Shown: piece by piece, positions 1-6,065 of the stretch
Numbering within the stretch: position 1 is the stretch's first letter
Layout: each line of letters opens with the position of its first letter
Source: Oxalobacteraceae bacterium
GTDB taxonomy: Bacteria; Pseudomonadota; Gammaproteobacteria; Burkholderiales; Burkholderiaceae_D
NCBI GenBank assembly: GCA_003132085.1
Contig: PKWO01000146.1
Coordinates: 1 to 9,572, forward strand
Reading direction: 5' to 3'
Length of the DNA: 9,572 bases
Program-made: the position numbers and the translations under genes
Notes under the pieces: model-generated
What the model was told of the DNA's origin: nothing
What the model saw: the letters and a program-made list of their open reading frames with translations, nothing else
Databases searched by the model: none

Positions 1-116
1 CCATTGCTTCCAGGGGAATGGCGTGAGGTTTCGCCGTCAGAGCTGAAGTCTGAGCTTGGATAACGATCCGGCTCGGCGATCGCCATGACAACCGCCGTAT
101 TCTGGTGAACATGCAT
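1..116 (-). CDS. Possible 5' end of an unrecognised gene, cut by the window edge
   Basis: Reading leftwards from an ATG at 116, the minus strand is open to the window edge for about 38 codons. The peptide begins MHVHQNTAVVMAIAEPDRYP and is followed by a Ser/Asp-rich stretch. An AGGG lies 6 nt before the ATG and could be a ribosome binding site. The first half uses codons typical of the neighbouring genes (GCG, ATC, GCC, CCG). I do not recognise the protein, and no domain can be judged from so short a piece. Two competing readings exist. One is a plus-strand frame that could be the last 20 codons of a gene, ending in TAA at 61-63 and using rarer codons. The other is a second minus frame starting at 148. 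If the minus reading is right, the gene is divergent from the micropeptide gene and shares its control region. Confidence 0.3.
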   Translation of the reverse strand, partial: MHVHQNTAVVMAIAEPDRYPSSDFSSDGETSRHSPGSN

Positions 117-162
117 CGAAAACCCTGCCGCATGCGCAGCATCGACATATCTTTCTCTTTTT

Positions 163-179
163 TTGACAATCCTTGTCAA
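163..179. promoter_or_regulatory. Perfect inverted repeat with TTGACA on both strands (candidate operator)
   Basis: TTGACAA (163-169) and TTGTCAA (173-179) are exact reverse complements separated by TCC. Because of the symmetry, a consensus -35 hexamer TTGACA occurs on both strands. I see no good -10 at the right distance on either strand, so this may be a protein-binding site rather than a promoter element. It lies between the micropeptide gene and whatever gene occupies the left edge. Confidence 0.35.
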
Positions 180-202
180 CCGGTCGCCATCTACCCCGTT
201 AA

Positions 203-230
203 TTGACCTGATTCATTTGAATCATATTTC
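203..230 (+). promoter_or_regulatory. Candidate promoter of the micropeptide gene
   Basis: TTGACC (203-208, five of six matches to the -35 consensus) is followed 16 bp later by TATTTC (225-230, a weak -10 with three matches). Transcription would begin near 237 and give a leader of about 23 nt. That leader would include GAAAG at 246-250 as a ribosome binding site. The placement is inferred, and the -10 is poor. Confidence 0.3.
209..224. repeat. Perfect inverted repeat filling the promoter spacer
   Basis: TGATTCA (209-215), TT, TGAATCA (218-224) is an exact 7-bp-arm inverted repeat. It exactly fills the 16 bp between the proposed -35 and -10 of the micropeptide promoter, a position typical of an operator. 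No regulator family can be named from the sequence alone. Confidence 0.4.
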
Positions 231-231
231 G

Positions 232-243
232 TTAACATGTTAA
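232..243. repeat. 12-bp perfect palindrome before the micropeptide start
   Basis: TTAACATGTTAA is fully self-complementary. Its centre is 21 bp (about two helical turns) from the centre of the inverted repeat at 209-224. It sits at or just after the inferred transcription start and ends 16 nt before the start codon. It could be a second operator half or an mRNA 5' structure; chance is also possible in this AT-rich stretch. Confidence 0.3.
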
Positions 244-259
244 TTGAAAGACTACAAAA

Positions 260-358
260 ATGAAAAACCTAATCGCTGCTTTGGTTGCTGGCCTGTTCGC
301 TGTTTCCGCTTTCGCTGCTGACGCTCCTGCTGCTTCGGCACCTGCTGCTTCCAAGTAA
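260..358 (+). CDS. Micropeptide with signal sequence, Ala/Pro-rich, probably exported
   Basis: A 32-codon reading frame starts at ATG 260 and ends with TAA at 356-358. It encodes a Lys-bearing start (MKN), a hydrophobic core (residues 4-19) and an AFA-AD signal-peptidase-like site. If cut after residue 19, a 13-residue tail is left that contains APAAS twice in tandem and ends in Lys. Twelve of 13 Ala codons are GCT, both Val codons are GTT and both Pro codons are CCT, whereas neighbouring genes favour GCG, GCC and CCG. Such bias usually marks a strongly expressed gene. GAAAG at 246-250 could be the ribosome binding site, and a strong terminator follows 16 nt after the stop. Short Ala-rich exported peptides of unknown role are, from memory, common in Burkholderiales. 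The function is unknown. The transcript might also act as a small RNA. Confidence 0.7.
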   Translation: MKNLIAALVAGLFAVSAFAADAPAASAPAASK

Positions 359-374
359 TCAGCGATTGCTTGTT

Positions 375-405
375 AAAAAGCCGACCTTCCGGTCGGCTTT
401 TTTTT
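375..405. terminator. Strong bidirectional intrinsic terminator
   Basis: AAGCCGACC (378-386), a TTCC loop and GGTCGGCTT (391-399) form a 9-bp GC-rich stem with a favoured tetraloop. Eight T residues follow at 398-405 on the plus strand, and a run of A at 375-379 supplies the U-tract on the minus strand. It ends the micropeptide transcript. In the other direction it ends the long minus-strand gene cluster, whose last stop codon is at 411. Confidence 0.9.
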
Positions 406-410
406 GAATA

Positions 411-1190
411 TCAATTCCGCAAGTCCAGCCACGCAAATCCCTGCTCCTGACAAGCCGCCATCACGTTGACTTGGCCGGCATCAAGCACGCCGCATAATGC
501 TGCAAGCGCCAACGCCGGCGTATTGTTTTGCCGGCTCAAGTGTGCGCAGACCACGGTTCTCAGGCATTGCTTATCGATCGCAGACAGAATCTCTGCGCTG
601 GTTTCATTCGACAAATGACCGTATGCGCCGGCTATCCTGCGTTTGAGTGACGGCGGGTAAGTCGATTCGGCCAACATCCTTCTATCGTGATTGCATTCAA
701 GCACCAAGGCATCGCATGCGCCTAGCGCCTCGATGACGCGCGGTGTAGCGTGACCGGCGTCGGTCAGCACGCCAAGCTTCCGGCAACCATCGCCGACAAC
801 ATATTGCAGCGGTTCGCGTGCATCGTGCGGCACTGTATAGGGAAATAGTTCGAGATCGCCGATTGCGACACGATCACCGTCACGGCAAAAGTGCATGCTG
901 ACGCCGTCGGACGACGCTTTCACCGCCTGATAGGTGCCGCAGCTCAACCAGACCGGTATCTGATGGAGGCGGGCAAATTTGAAAACGCCGCCGACGTGGT
1001 CTTGGTGCTCATGGGTGACGACGATGGCGGAGATATGCGCCGGTTTCATCTGCAGCCGAGCCAGGCGGGACTCCACCTCGCGCAGTCCGAAACCGCAATC
1101 CAGCATGACCGTTGTATTGGCGCTGCCGGATGTGGCTGAAATCAATAGCGCATTGCCTTCACTGCCGCTTCCCAGACTGGCGAACTTCAC
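411..1190 (-). CDS. Metallo-beta-lactamase-fold hydrolase, YycJ/WalJ-like
   Basis: The 259-residue protein opens with the family signature SLGSGSEGNA (5-14). It carries the zinc motif THEHQDH (59-65, ligands H60, H62, D64, H65). Further likely ligands are H122 (PHDA), D144 (LTDAGH), H168 (ECNHD) and H217 (AHLSRQNN), a pattern seen in YycJ-type proteins. Those are cytoplasmic metal-dependent hydrolases, and some homologues act as nucleases in DNA repair; the substrate here is unknown. There is no signal peptide. The start is GTG (1188-1190): an ATG at 1195-1197 is out of frame, and GGGAT at 1196-1200 is a suitable ribosome binding site. The gene follows bamC by 37 bp and is the last of the cluster, ending just before the two-way terminator. 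Family assignment is firm; the biological role is inferred only. Confidence 0.9.
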   Translation of the reverse strand: MKFASLGSGSEGNALLISATSGSANTTVMLDCGFGLREVESRLARLQMKPAHISAIVVTHEHQDHVGGVFKFARLHQIPVWLSCGTYQAVKASSDGVSMHFCRDGDRVAIGDLELFPYTVPHDAREPLQYVVGDGCRKLGVLTDAGHATPRVIEALGACDALVLECNHDRRMLAESTYPPSLKRRIAGAYGHLSNETSAEILSAIDKQCLRTVVCAHLSRQNNTPALALAALCGVLDAGQVNVMAACQEQGFAWLDLRN

Positions 1191-1227
1191 AATTCATCCC
1201 GGGAAGCAGCGAAATTACGCAAAAAAC

Positions 1228-2388
1228 TTATTTGAGCTGGTCGTTCAACAAGTTCAGGATTTTCTCGCCGGCGCTCGAATTCTCCGGCTTGCCGTCATTG
1301 TTAAGAACGACGATCTGGCTGGTTGCGCCGGTTTCCTTGACCGACACCCGATATTTGAGCGCTTTCGAAGCGTCATCGCTGCTGCCCCATGAGAAGAGCT
1401 TGGACATGAATCCCTTTTCGCCGGTTTGCGCGTCTTTACCTTCATCAACATAACGAACGAAAAACAAACCTTGCGTGCGGTCGCGATCTTCAACCGTAAA
1501 TCCTACCCGGTCCAACGCCAACCCGACGCGGCGCCATGCCCGGTCAAAGCCCTCGTCAACTTCGACATAGCCGCCATCGGCGCCCTTGACCAATTTCGAA
1601 TGCGCCGGCTCCGTCGTGCCGTTGGCTACCGCAGTTTTCGCGATGCTCGGGTCGTTGCCGAGCCGCGCCATCAGTCGCGCCAGAAACTCCGCTTCAAGGC
1701 CGGGGTCGGACGGACGGGGTTCCCACTTCACGCTGTCTTTTTGCGCGCCGGAGAGTACTTCCTGAGCGCCGCGATGACTGATGTAAATCTCGGTTGAGCC
1801 ATCGGCAGCGCGTTCCACGCGGGTGCGGAATTTGTCGCGCTCACCGGTGGACCACATGGAGTCCAGCACCTTGCCCAAGGTCTCGCGAATGATGTCGGAC
1901 GGAATTTTGGCGCGATTTTCCGCCCAATCGGTTTCCATCACCCCTACTGCAGGCTGGTCGACATTGACCAAAAATCCCGACTCTTGCCAGAAATCTTTCA
2001 ACTGCGGCCATATTGCTTCAGGCGATTGCTTGACCACCAGCCAACGCTGATTGCCATCGCGTTCAATATGCATGCCGGAGATGGCGTTGACCGCAACCGT
2101 CGTGGTCGGCGTCGCGGCGGCGACAGTACCGGACTTGGAATTGTACTGAGAAAGCGTGGCAATCCCGTTACCGGCTTCGGGAACCTGATAACGATTATCG
2201 CGTTGCAACTGAGTCAGATCCGGCGGAACTTCCAGCGTCGGCGAGCGTGCCACCTTGGCGGCGCTTTTGTAATCGATCCGATCAGGCTCCAACGCCGAAG
2301 AAAAGGAAGTGCAACCGGAAAGGCCGGAAACGCCGGAAAGCGCAAGCGCGCAAAATAGTCCACGTTGAACAATGCTGCGTTGAGCCAT
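1228..2388 (-). CDS. bamC: Outer membrane protein assembly factor BamC (NlpB lipoprotein)
   Basis: BamC is a lipoprotein of the Bam complex, which folds beta-barrel proteins into the outer membrane; its unstructured N-terminus wraps BamD. The chosen start gives 386 residues. It has a positively charged n-region (R4, R9), a hydrophobic stretch and the lipobox LSGC (23-26), so C26 would be lipidated. T27 at +2 fits outer-membrane sorting. The conserved segment DRIDYKSA (36-43) to LEVPPDLTQL (52-61) matches the BamD-binding N-terminal region. Two helix-grip-like domains follow, roughly 105-220 and 270-386. The frame extends 24 codons upstream, but those give an implausible signal peptide, and a GGAAG ribosome binding site precedes the ATG at 2386-2388. 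The length exceeds E. coli BamC (344 residues), as is usual in betaproteobacteria. It lies 81 bp after dapA; a dapA-bamC pair is also found in E. coli. Confidence 0.93.
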   Translation of the reverse strand: MAQRSIVQRGLFCALALSGVSGLSGCTSFSSALEPDRIDYKSAAKVARSPTLEVPPDLTQLQRDNRYQVPEAGNGIATLSQYNSKSGTVAAATPTTTVAVNAISGMHIERDGNQRWLVVKQSPEAIWPQLKDFWQESGFLVNVDQPAVGVMETDWAENRAKIPSDIIRETLGKVLDSMWSTGERDKFRTRVERAADGSTEIYISHRGAQEVLSGAQKDSVKWEPRPSDPGLEAEFLARLMARLGNDPSIAKTAVANGTTEPAHSKLVKGADGGYVEVDEGFDRAWRRVGLALDRVGFTVEDRDRTQGLFFVRYVDEGKDAQTGEKGFMSKLFSWGSSDDASKALKYRVSVKETGATSQIVVLNNDGKPENSSAGEKILNLLNDQLK

Positions 2389-2397
2389 GTGAAAGTT

Positions 2398-2402
2398 CTT
2401 CC
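2398..2402 (-). promoter_or_regulatory. Ribosome binding site that fixes the bamC start
   Basis: On the minus strand, GGAAG (within GGAAGAA, 2396-2402) sits 9 nt before the ATG at 2386-2388. The upstream in-frame ATG at 2410-2412 has no purine-rich site before it. This, together with a normal lipoprotein signal, supports the shorter start. Confidence 0.55.
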
Positions 2403-2469
2403 GAATAGTCATGTCGATACTGAATGAGTTGGTTACTGAGATTGCTGCAAAGCCAGGCACGCAGCGCGG

Positions 2470-3348
2470 CTATTCCAAGACGCCCGATTCGCGCAACGCG
2501 GCACGGACGACATCGTGATACTCGTTGCCCAAACCTACCAACGGCAAGCGGATGCCGGATGATATCAGCCCCATTTGGGTCAGGGCCCATTTCACCGGTA
2601 ATGGATTCGGTTCGACAAACAACTTGTTATGCAATGGCAAAAGCTTGTTATTTATCTCGATCGCTTCCTTGACGCGGCCATTCATCGCGGCAATGCAGAG
2701 CTGTTGCATCGCATGCGGCGCAACATTGGCAGTGACGGAAATATTGCCGCGTGCGCCGCAAAACATCAGTGCCATCGCGGTCGCATCGTCACCGGAATAT
2801 ACAGCAAACGACTGCGGGGCAAGACGCAACAAATCGGCGCCGCGTGCAATATTACCGGTCGCGTCCTTGACTCCGACAATGCCGGGGACCTCAGCCAAAC
2901 GCAATATGGTCTCGTTGGCCATGTCTGCCACCGTACGGCCAGGTACGTTGTACAGAATCACCGGAATATCGACCGACTCGGCAATCTTCCTGAAATGCTG
3001 ATACATGCCTTCTTGCGTCGGGCGATTGTAATACGGCACCACCAACAACGACGCATCGGCGCCAACCTTATGCGCAAAGCGTGTCAACTCAATCGCCTCG
3101 GCGGTCGAATTGCCGCCGGTGCCGGCAATGATGGGAATCCGCTTGGCGCTCTGTTTGACGGCGACCTTGATTAATTCACAATGTTCGTCGACCGACACGG
3201 TCGGCGACTCGCCGGTGGTGCCAACGATGACGACCGCGTCTGTGCCCTCGGCAATGTGCCAGTCAATCAATTTTCGCAAGCTGGGTAAGTCCAGACTCCC
3301 GTCTTCATGCATCGGCGTGACGATCGCAACTATGCTGCCCTGAATCAT
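2470..3348 (-). CDS. dapA: 4-Hydroxy-tetrahydrodipicolinate synthase
   Basis: DapA condenses pyruvate with L-aspartate semialdehyde, the first committed step to diaminopimelate and lysine, in the cytoplasm. The 292-residue protein aligns in numbering with the E. coli enzyme. It has T44-T45 in GTTGES, Y107, Y133 in YNVPGRT, R138, and the Schiff-base lysine K161 in GVKDATGN. The start MIQGSIVAIVTPM matches the family N-terminus. The lysine-feedback site is only partly kept: N80, E84, H56 and Y106 are present, but position 49 is Pro rather than Ala and 53 is Val rather than His. Feedback inhibition may therefore be weak; this is inference. No clear ribosome binding site precedes the ATG. A TACAAT lies at 3381-3386 without a good -35. 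It sits 72 bp after the methyltransferase and 81 bp before bamC. Confidence 0.97.
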   Translation of the reverse strand: MIQGSIVAIVTPMHEDGSLDLPSLRKLIDWHIAEGTDAVVIVGTTGESPTVSVDEHCELIKVAVKQSAKRIPIIAGTGGNSTAEAIELTRFAHKVGADASLLVVPYYNRPTQEGMYQHFRKIAESVDIPVILYNVPGRTVADMANETILRLAEVPGIVGVKDATGNIARGADLLRLAPQSFAVYSGDDATAMALMFCGARGNISVTANVAPHAMQQLCIAAMNGRVKEAIEINNKLLPLHNKLFVEPNPLPVKWALTQMGLISSGIRLPLVGLGNEYHDVVRAALRESGVLE

Positions 3349-3380
3349 AGTGATATTAGTAGTAAAGATGTAAATGTTCG

Positions 3381-3386
3381 ATTGTA
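3381..3386 (-). promoter_or_regulatory. Possible -10 element upstream of dapA
   Basis: The minus strand reads TACAAT here, five of six matches to the -10 consensus, 32 nt before the dapA start. The hexamer 17 bp upstream is CCCCAC, not a -35 sequence. If real, this would let dapA-bamC be transcribed apart from trpS. Confidence 0.2.
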
Positions 3387-3420
3387 GCGGATAGGCCGCC
3401 CAAGTGGGGCAGGTTTGGCA

Positions 3421-3990
3421 TCAAATCAGTGGAAAGCGGCGCGCGGCAGCACCAAAAGCAGACTTTACCAGGCAAATTCTCTGCACCATGGCCGGCTTGG
3501 GCAGGTCGACGTAGCCGTCTTCAAAAGCAATCACGCGCATGGCGGTAGAAGCGCCGGCGCGAGCAATTTCCAGCAATTCGCCGGGAGCCAACAAGAAATC
3601 GGGATTCGACGGCTTGCCGAATTGCGCGTTGCCGTGCGCAAAAGTCTCCGCAATCAACACGCCGTCGGGAGCCAAGCTATCGAAAAGATAAGGAAATAAA
3701 GGGCGATGCAGGTAGTTCGCGATAACGATGCCGGAAAATCGATTTTCGCCAAAAGGCCAGGGAGCGCCGCTTTCCAAGTCGGCCTGCACAGTAGAAATGC
3801 GCTCTTCCGTTATCGACGCCAACGCCTCGCTGTCGCGATCCACTGCCAGCACCGTGTGCCCGGCTGCCGCGAAATAGCGCGCATGACGCCCGTAGCCGCA
3901 TGCCAGATCCAGCACTTCGCCACCCGGAACCAGCGGTGCGAAGCGTCTAACCCACGCGGAAGGCTGATCGATAAACGGATGACTTGTCAT
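3421..3990 (-). CDS. Class I SAM-dependent methyltransferase, TehB-like
   Basis: The 189-residue protein is a compact Rossmann-fold methyltransferase. Motif I is VLDLACGYG (26-34), the SAM-binding glycine loop. The acidic end of the second strand is D51 (AVDRD), D71 (QADLE) probably contacts adenine, and IVIANYLHRPLFP (88-100) is the motif IV region. It resembles small tellurite-resistance TehB-type proteins, but I see no feature that fixes a substrate, and such annotations are often only by similarity. A PKPAMVQRICLV strand (165-176) closes the sheet. There is no signal peptide or membrane segment. GAAAG about 7 nt before the ATG may be the ribosome binding site. It lies between trpS (70 bp upstream) and dapA (72 bp downstream); no functional link to either is obvious. 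Confidence 0.88.
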   Translation of the reverse strand: MTSHPFIDQPSAWVRRFAPLVPGGEVLDLACGYGRHARYFAAAGHTVLAVDRDSEALASITEERISTVQADLESGAPWPFGENRFSGIVIANYLHRPLFPYLFDSLAPDGVLIAETFAHGNAQFGKPSNPDFLLAPGELLEIARAGASTAMRVIAFEDGYVDLPKPAMVQRICLVKSAFGAAARRFPLI

Positions 3991-4034
3991 GCCGGAGCTT
4001 TCAAAAATAGCAAGCTAACATGAATAAGGCACAA

Positions 4035-4059
4035 AACCGGCGCTTGATCGCAACCGGTT
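4035..4059 (-). terminator. Weak hairpin directly after the trpS stop
   Basis: AACCGG (4035-4040) and CCGGTT (4054-4059) are exact complements separated by 13 nt. On the minus strand the hairpin begins 1 nt after the trpS stop and is followed only by TTG rather than a full T-run. It could cause partial termination or stabilise the upstream mRNA end. As a terminator it is weak. Confidence 0.3.
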
Positions 4060-4060
4060 G

Positions 4061-5263
4061 TCAACTATAGCTTAATCCCATTGCCTCGCGCACGTCACGC
4101 ATGGTTTCCTGCGCCAGTTTGCGCGCCTTGTCGCAGCCGTCGGCGACAATAGCCCGCACCAATGACGGATCGTCCAGATATTGTTGGGCGCGCTCGCGCA
4201 TCGGTTCCTGTTCCTTCAGGATCGCATCGATCACCGGCTGTTTGCACTCAAGGCACCCGATGCCGGCGGATTTGCAACCCTTGACTACCCATTCCTTGGT
4301 GGATTCATCGGAATAGACTTGATGCAATTGCCATACCGGGCATTTTTCCGGATCTCCTGCATCGGTACGACGCACGCGCGCCGGATCGGTGGGCATCGTC
4401 CGCACCTTCTTGGTCAAGGTCTCCTTGTCCTCGCGCAGCGTGATCGCATTACCGTAACTCTTCGACATTTTCTGCCCATCGAGACCCGGCATGCGCGACG
4501 CGGCCGTCAGGCGTGCCTGCGGCTCAACCAGGATCAGCTTGCGGCTGCCTTCCAGATAGCCGAACAAACGCTCGCGGTCAATCATGCTCAGGTTCTGTGC
4601 GTCGTCGAGCATAGCCTTGGCCTGCTCCAGCGCGTCCTCCTTGCCCTGCTCCTGAAACGCGGTACGCAATTCGTTGTAGAGCTTGGCCCGCTTGCCGCCC
4701 AATTTCTTGACTGCTTCACGCGCCTTTTCCTCGAAGCCTTTTTCCTTGCCGTAGATATGATTGAAGCGGCGCGCAATTTCACGCATCATCTCGACGTGAG
4801 GCACCTGATCCTCGCCGACCGGCACCAGGCTGGCGCGATAAATCAATACGTCGGCCGCTTGCAGCAACGGATAGCCGAGAAAGCCATAGGTCGACAAATC
4901 GCGGTCGGACAGCTTTTCCTGTTGATCTTTGTAGGTTGGAACGCGCTCCAGCCAGCCGAGCGGCGTGGCCATCGACAACAGCAAATGCAATTCGGCGTGT
5001 TCCGGCACTTTCGACTGAATGAACAAGGTCGCCTGCGAAGGGTCCACCCCCGCCGCCAGCCAATCGATCAACATGTCCCAGGCGCTGGTCTCTATGATGC
5101 TGGGGTCATCATAGTGAGTCGTCAACGCGTGCCAATCCGCAACGAAGAACAGGCAAGGCTGCTCGGTTTGCAACTTTATCCAGTTTTTCAGGGCGCCGTG
5201 ATAGTGGCCAAGGTGCATGGCGCCGGTTGGGCGCATACCGGAAACAACGCGATCGGGATACAT
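4061..5263 (-). CDS. trpS: Tryptophanyl-tRNA synthetase, long form with four-cysteine motif
   Basis: TrpRS is a class Ic synthetase that charges tRNA-Trp in the cytoplasm. The HIGH-type motif is HLGH (17-20) and KMSKS is at 265-269. VGEDQVPHVE (149-158) is the usual core segment of TrpRS. The protein has 400 residues against 334 in E. coli. Most of the excess is a charged helical insert, roughly 172-245, between the catalytic core and KMSKS. The C-terminal anticodon domain carries C308, C330, C337 and C340, spaced C-x21-C-x6-C-x2-C. That is nearly the C-x22-C-x6-C-x2-C iron-sulfur site reported for Thermotoga maritima TrpRS. The gene starts 6 bp after the M50 protease stop and has no clear ribosome binding site, so translational coupling is likely. 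A weak hairpin follows the stop. Confidence 0.97.
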   Translation of the reverse strand: MYPDRVVSGMRPTGAMHLGHYHGALKNWIKLQTEQPCLFFVADWHALTTHYDDPSIIETSAWDMLIDWLAAGVDPSQATLFIQSKVPEHAELHLLLSMATPLGWLERVPTYKDQQEKLSDRDLSTYGFLGYPLLQAADVLIYRASLVPVGEDQVPHVEMMREIARRFNHIYGKEKGFEEKAREAVKKLGGKRAKLYNELRTAFQEQGKEDALEQAKAMLDDAQNLSMIDRERLFGYLEGSRKLILVEPQARLTAASRMPGLDGQKMSKSYGNAITLREDKETLTKKVRTMPTDPARVRRTDAGDPEKCPVWQLHQVYSDESTKEWVVKGCKSAGIGCLECKQPVIDAILKEQEPMRERAQQYLDDPSLVRAIVADGCDKARKLAQETMRDVREAMGLSYS

Positions 5264-5269
5264 AGTCGG

Positions 5270-5941
5270 TCAGTTTAGTAAGAAATTCAGCGGAGCAATG
5301 ATTAATTGCAAGATTTTTTCAGTAATGAACATTAAAGGACCGATCCAAAAACTGAATAGCAGGTTGGTCATCGCCAAAATCATCACGATAAAGAAACCAT
5401 AAGGCTCGAGTTTCGCCACTTTGAACGCATATTTGTGCGGCAGCAAGCCAACCAATACGCGGCCACCGTCAAGCGGGGGAAGCGGAAACAGATTCAACGC
5501 AAAAATCACCAAATTGGTCAGAACCCCGGCGTTCGCCATCGCAACGAAAAACGTCTCCTGGACGTGCGACGCTTGCAGTGCCACCAGCAACAGCAGCCAG
5601 ATCAACGCCATCGCGAAATTTGCCGCCGGACCGGCAAACGCCACCCACACCATGTCGCGTTTCGGGTTACGCAGCTTTCCAAAATCAACGGGAACCGGTT
5701 TGGCATAGCCGAAAATAAACGGACTCCCGGTTGCGGCGGTAGCGGCGAACATCACAATCGGCAGCACTATCGTACCGAACGGATCAATATGCTTGGCGGG
5801 ATTCAGGCTGACCCGCCCCAACATATAGGCGGTTTTGTCGCCAAAATATCTGGCAGCATAGCCATGAGCTGCTTCATGCAACGTAATCGCGAACAAGACT
5901 GGCAATGCATAGACTGCAATTGTTTGGATAATTTCATTCAT
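5270..5941 (-). CDS. M50-family (site-2-protease type) membrane metalloprotease
   Basis: The 223-residue, multi-pass membrane protein has the zinc motif HEAAH (22-26; ligands H22 and H26, catalytic E23). The second family signature is NLFPLPPLDGGR (150-161), with D158 as third ligand. Hydrophobic segments fall near 8-28, 57-72, 98-122, 132-153 and 182-215. This is the short M50 type without a PDZ domain (compare RseP, which has two), close to the SpoIVFB/Rv-like minimal group. Its substrate is unknown; family members cut transmembrane segments of regulatory proteins. No ribosome binding site precedes the ATG, and a -10-like TAAAAT lies only 8-13 nt upstream. It is 6 bp from trpS and surely cotranscribed with it. 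The pairing is conserved in related bacteria as far as I recall, but its meaning is unclear. Confidence 0.92.
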   Translation of the reverse strand: MNEIIQTIAVYALPVLFAITLHEAAHGYAARYFGDKTAYMLGRVSLNPAKHIDPFGTIVLPIVMFAATAATGSPFIFGYAKPVPVDFGKLRNPKRDMVWVAFAGPAANFAMALIWLLLLVALQASHVQETFFVAMANAGVLTNLVIFALNLFPLPPLDGGRVLVGLLPHKYAFKVAKLEPYGFFIVMILAMTNLLFSFWIGPLMFITEKILQLIIAPLNFLLN

Positions 5942-5948
5942 GGGCTGG

Positions 5949-5954
5949 ATTTTA
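5949..5954 (-). promoter_or_regulatory. Possible -10 element just before the M50 protease gene
   Basis: The minus strand reads GATAAAAT here, containing TAAAAT (five of six consensus matches). Transcription would begin at about the start codon itself, giving a leaderless or nearly leaderless mRNA. I see no acceptable -35: TTGAAT at 5982-5987 is 27 bp away, too far. Confidence 0.2.
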
Positions 5955-6065
5955 TCAGAGGGCGCGCGCCGATCTCAGATAATTCAAGAAATCGGTTGCT
6001 GCGCCGGAGTAGCGGCTGGGCGCCGGTAGGTGAATCCGCCCCGCAAGGTTCGCGTTTGCGACTCC

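Noticed and set aside
1..63. Plus-strand C-terminal fragment ending in TAA at 61-63
   Set aside because: Twenty codons look protein-like but use several codons uncommon in the neighbouring genes (GGA, GGG, TCA, CCA), and no terminator follows. It cannot be excluded, but the minus-strand reading seemed slightly better.
75..84. GGCGATCGCC palindrome containing the GCGATCGC core
   Set aside because: A single copy inside a possible coding frame; no array of such sites is seen here.
2389..2460. Longer bamC frame starting at 2460
   Set aside because: The added 24 residues would bury the lipoprotein signal sequence, and only the ATG at 2386-2388 has a suitable ribosome binding site.
4181..5278. 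Plus-strand open frame of 365 codons opposite trpS
   Set aside because: It lies wholly antisense to a confidently identified gene, has no recognisable domain and no ribosome binding site; it is a by-product of codon use in trpS.
6001..6026. Direct 7-bp repeat GCGCCGG in the gap before the M50 gene
   Set aside because: Short, GC-rich and only two copies; expected by chance.
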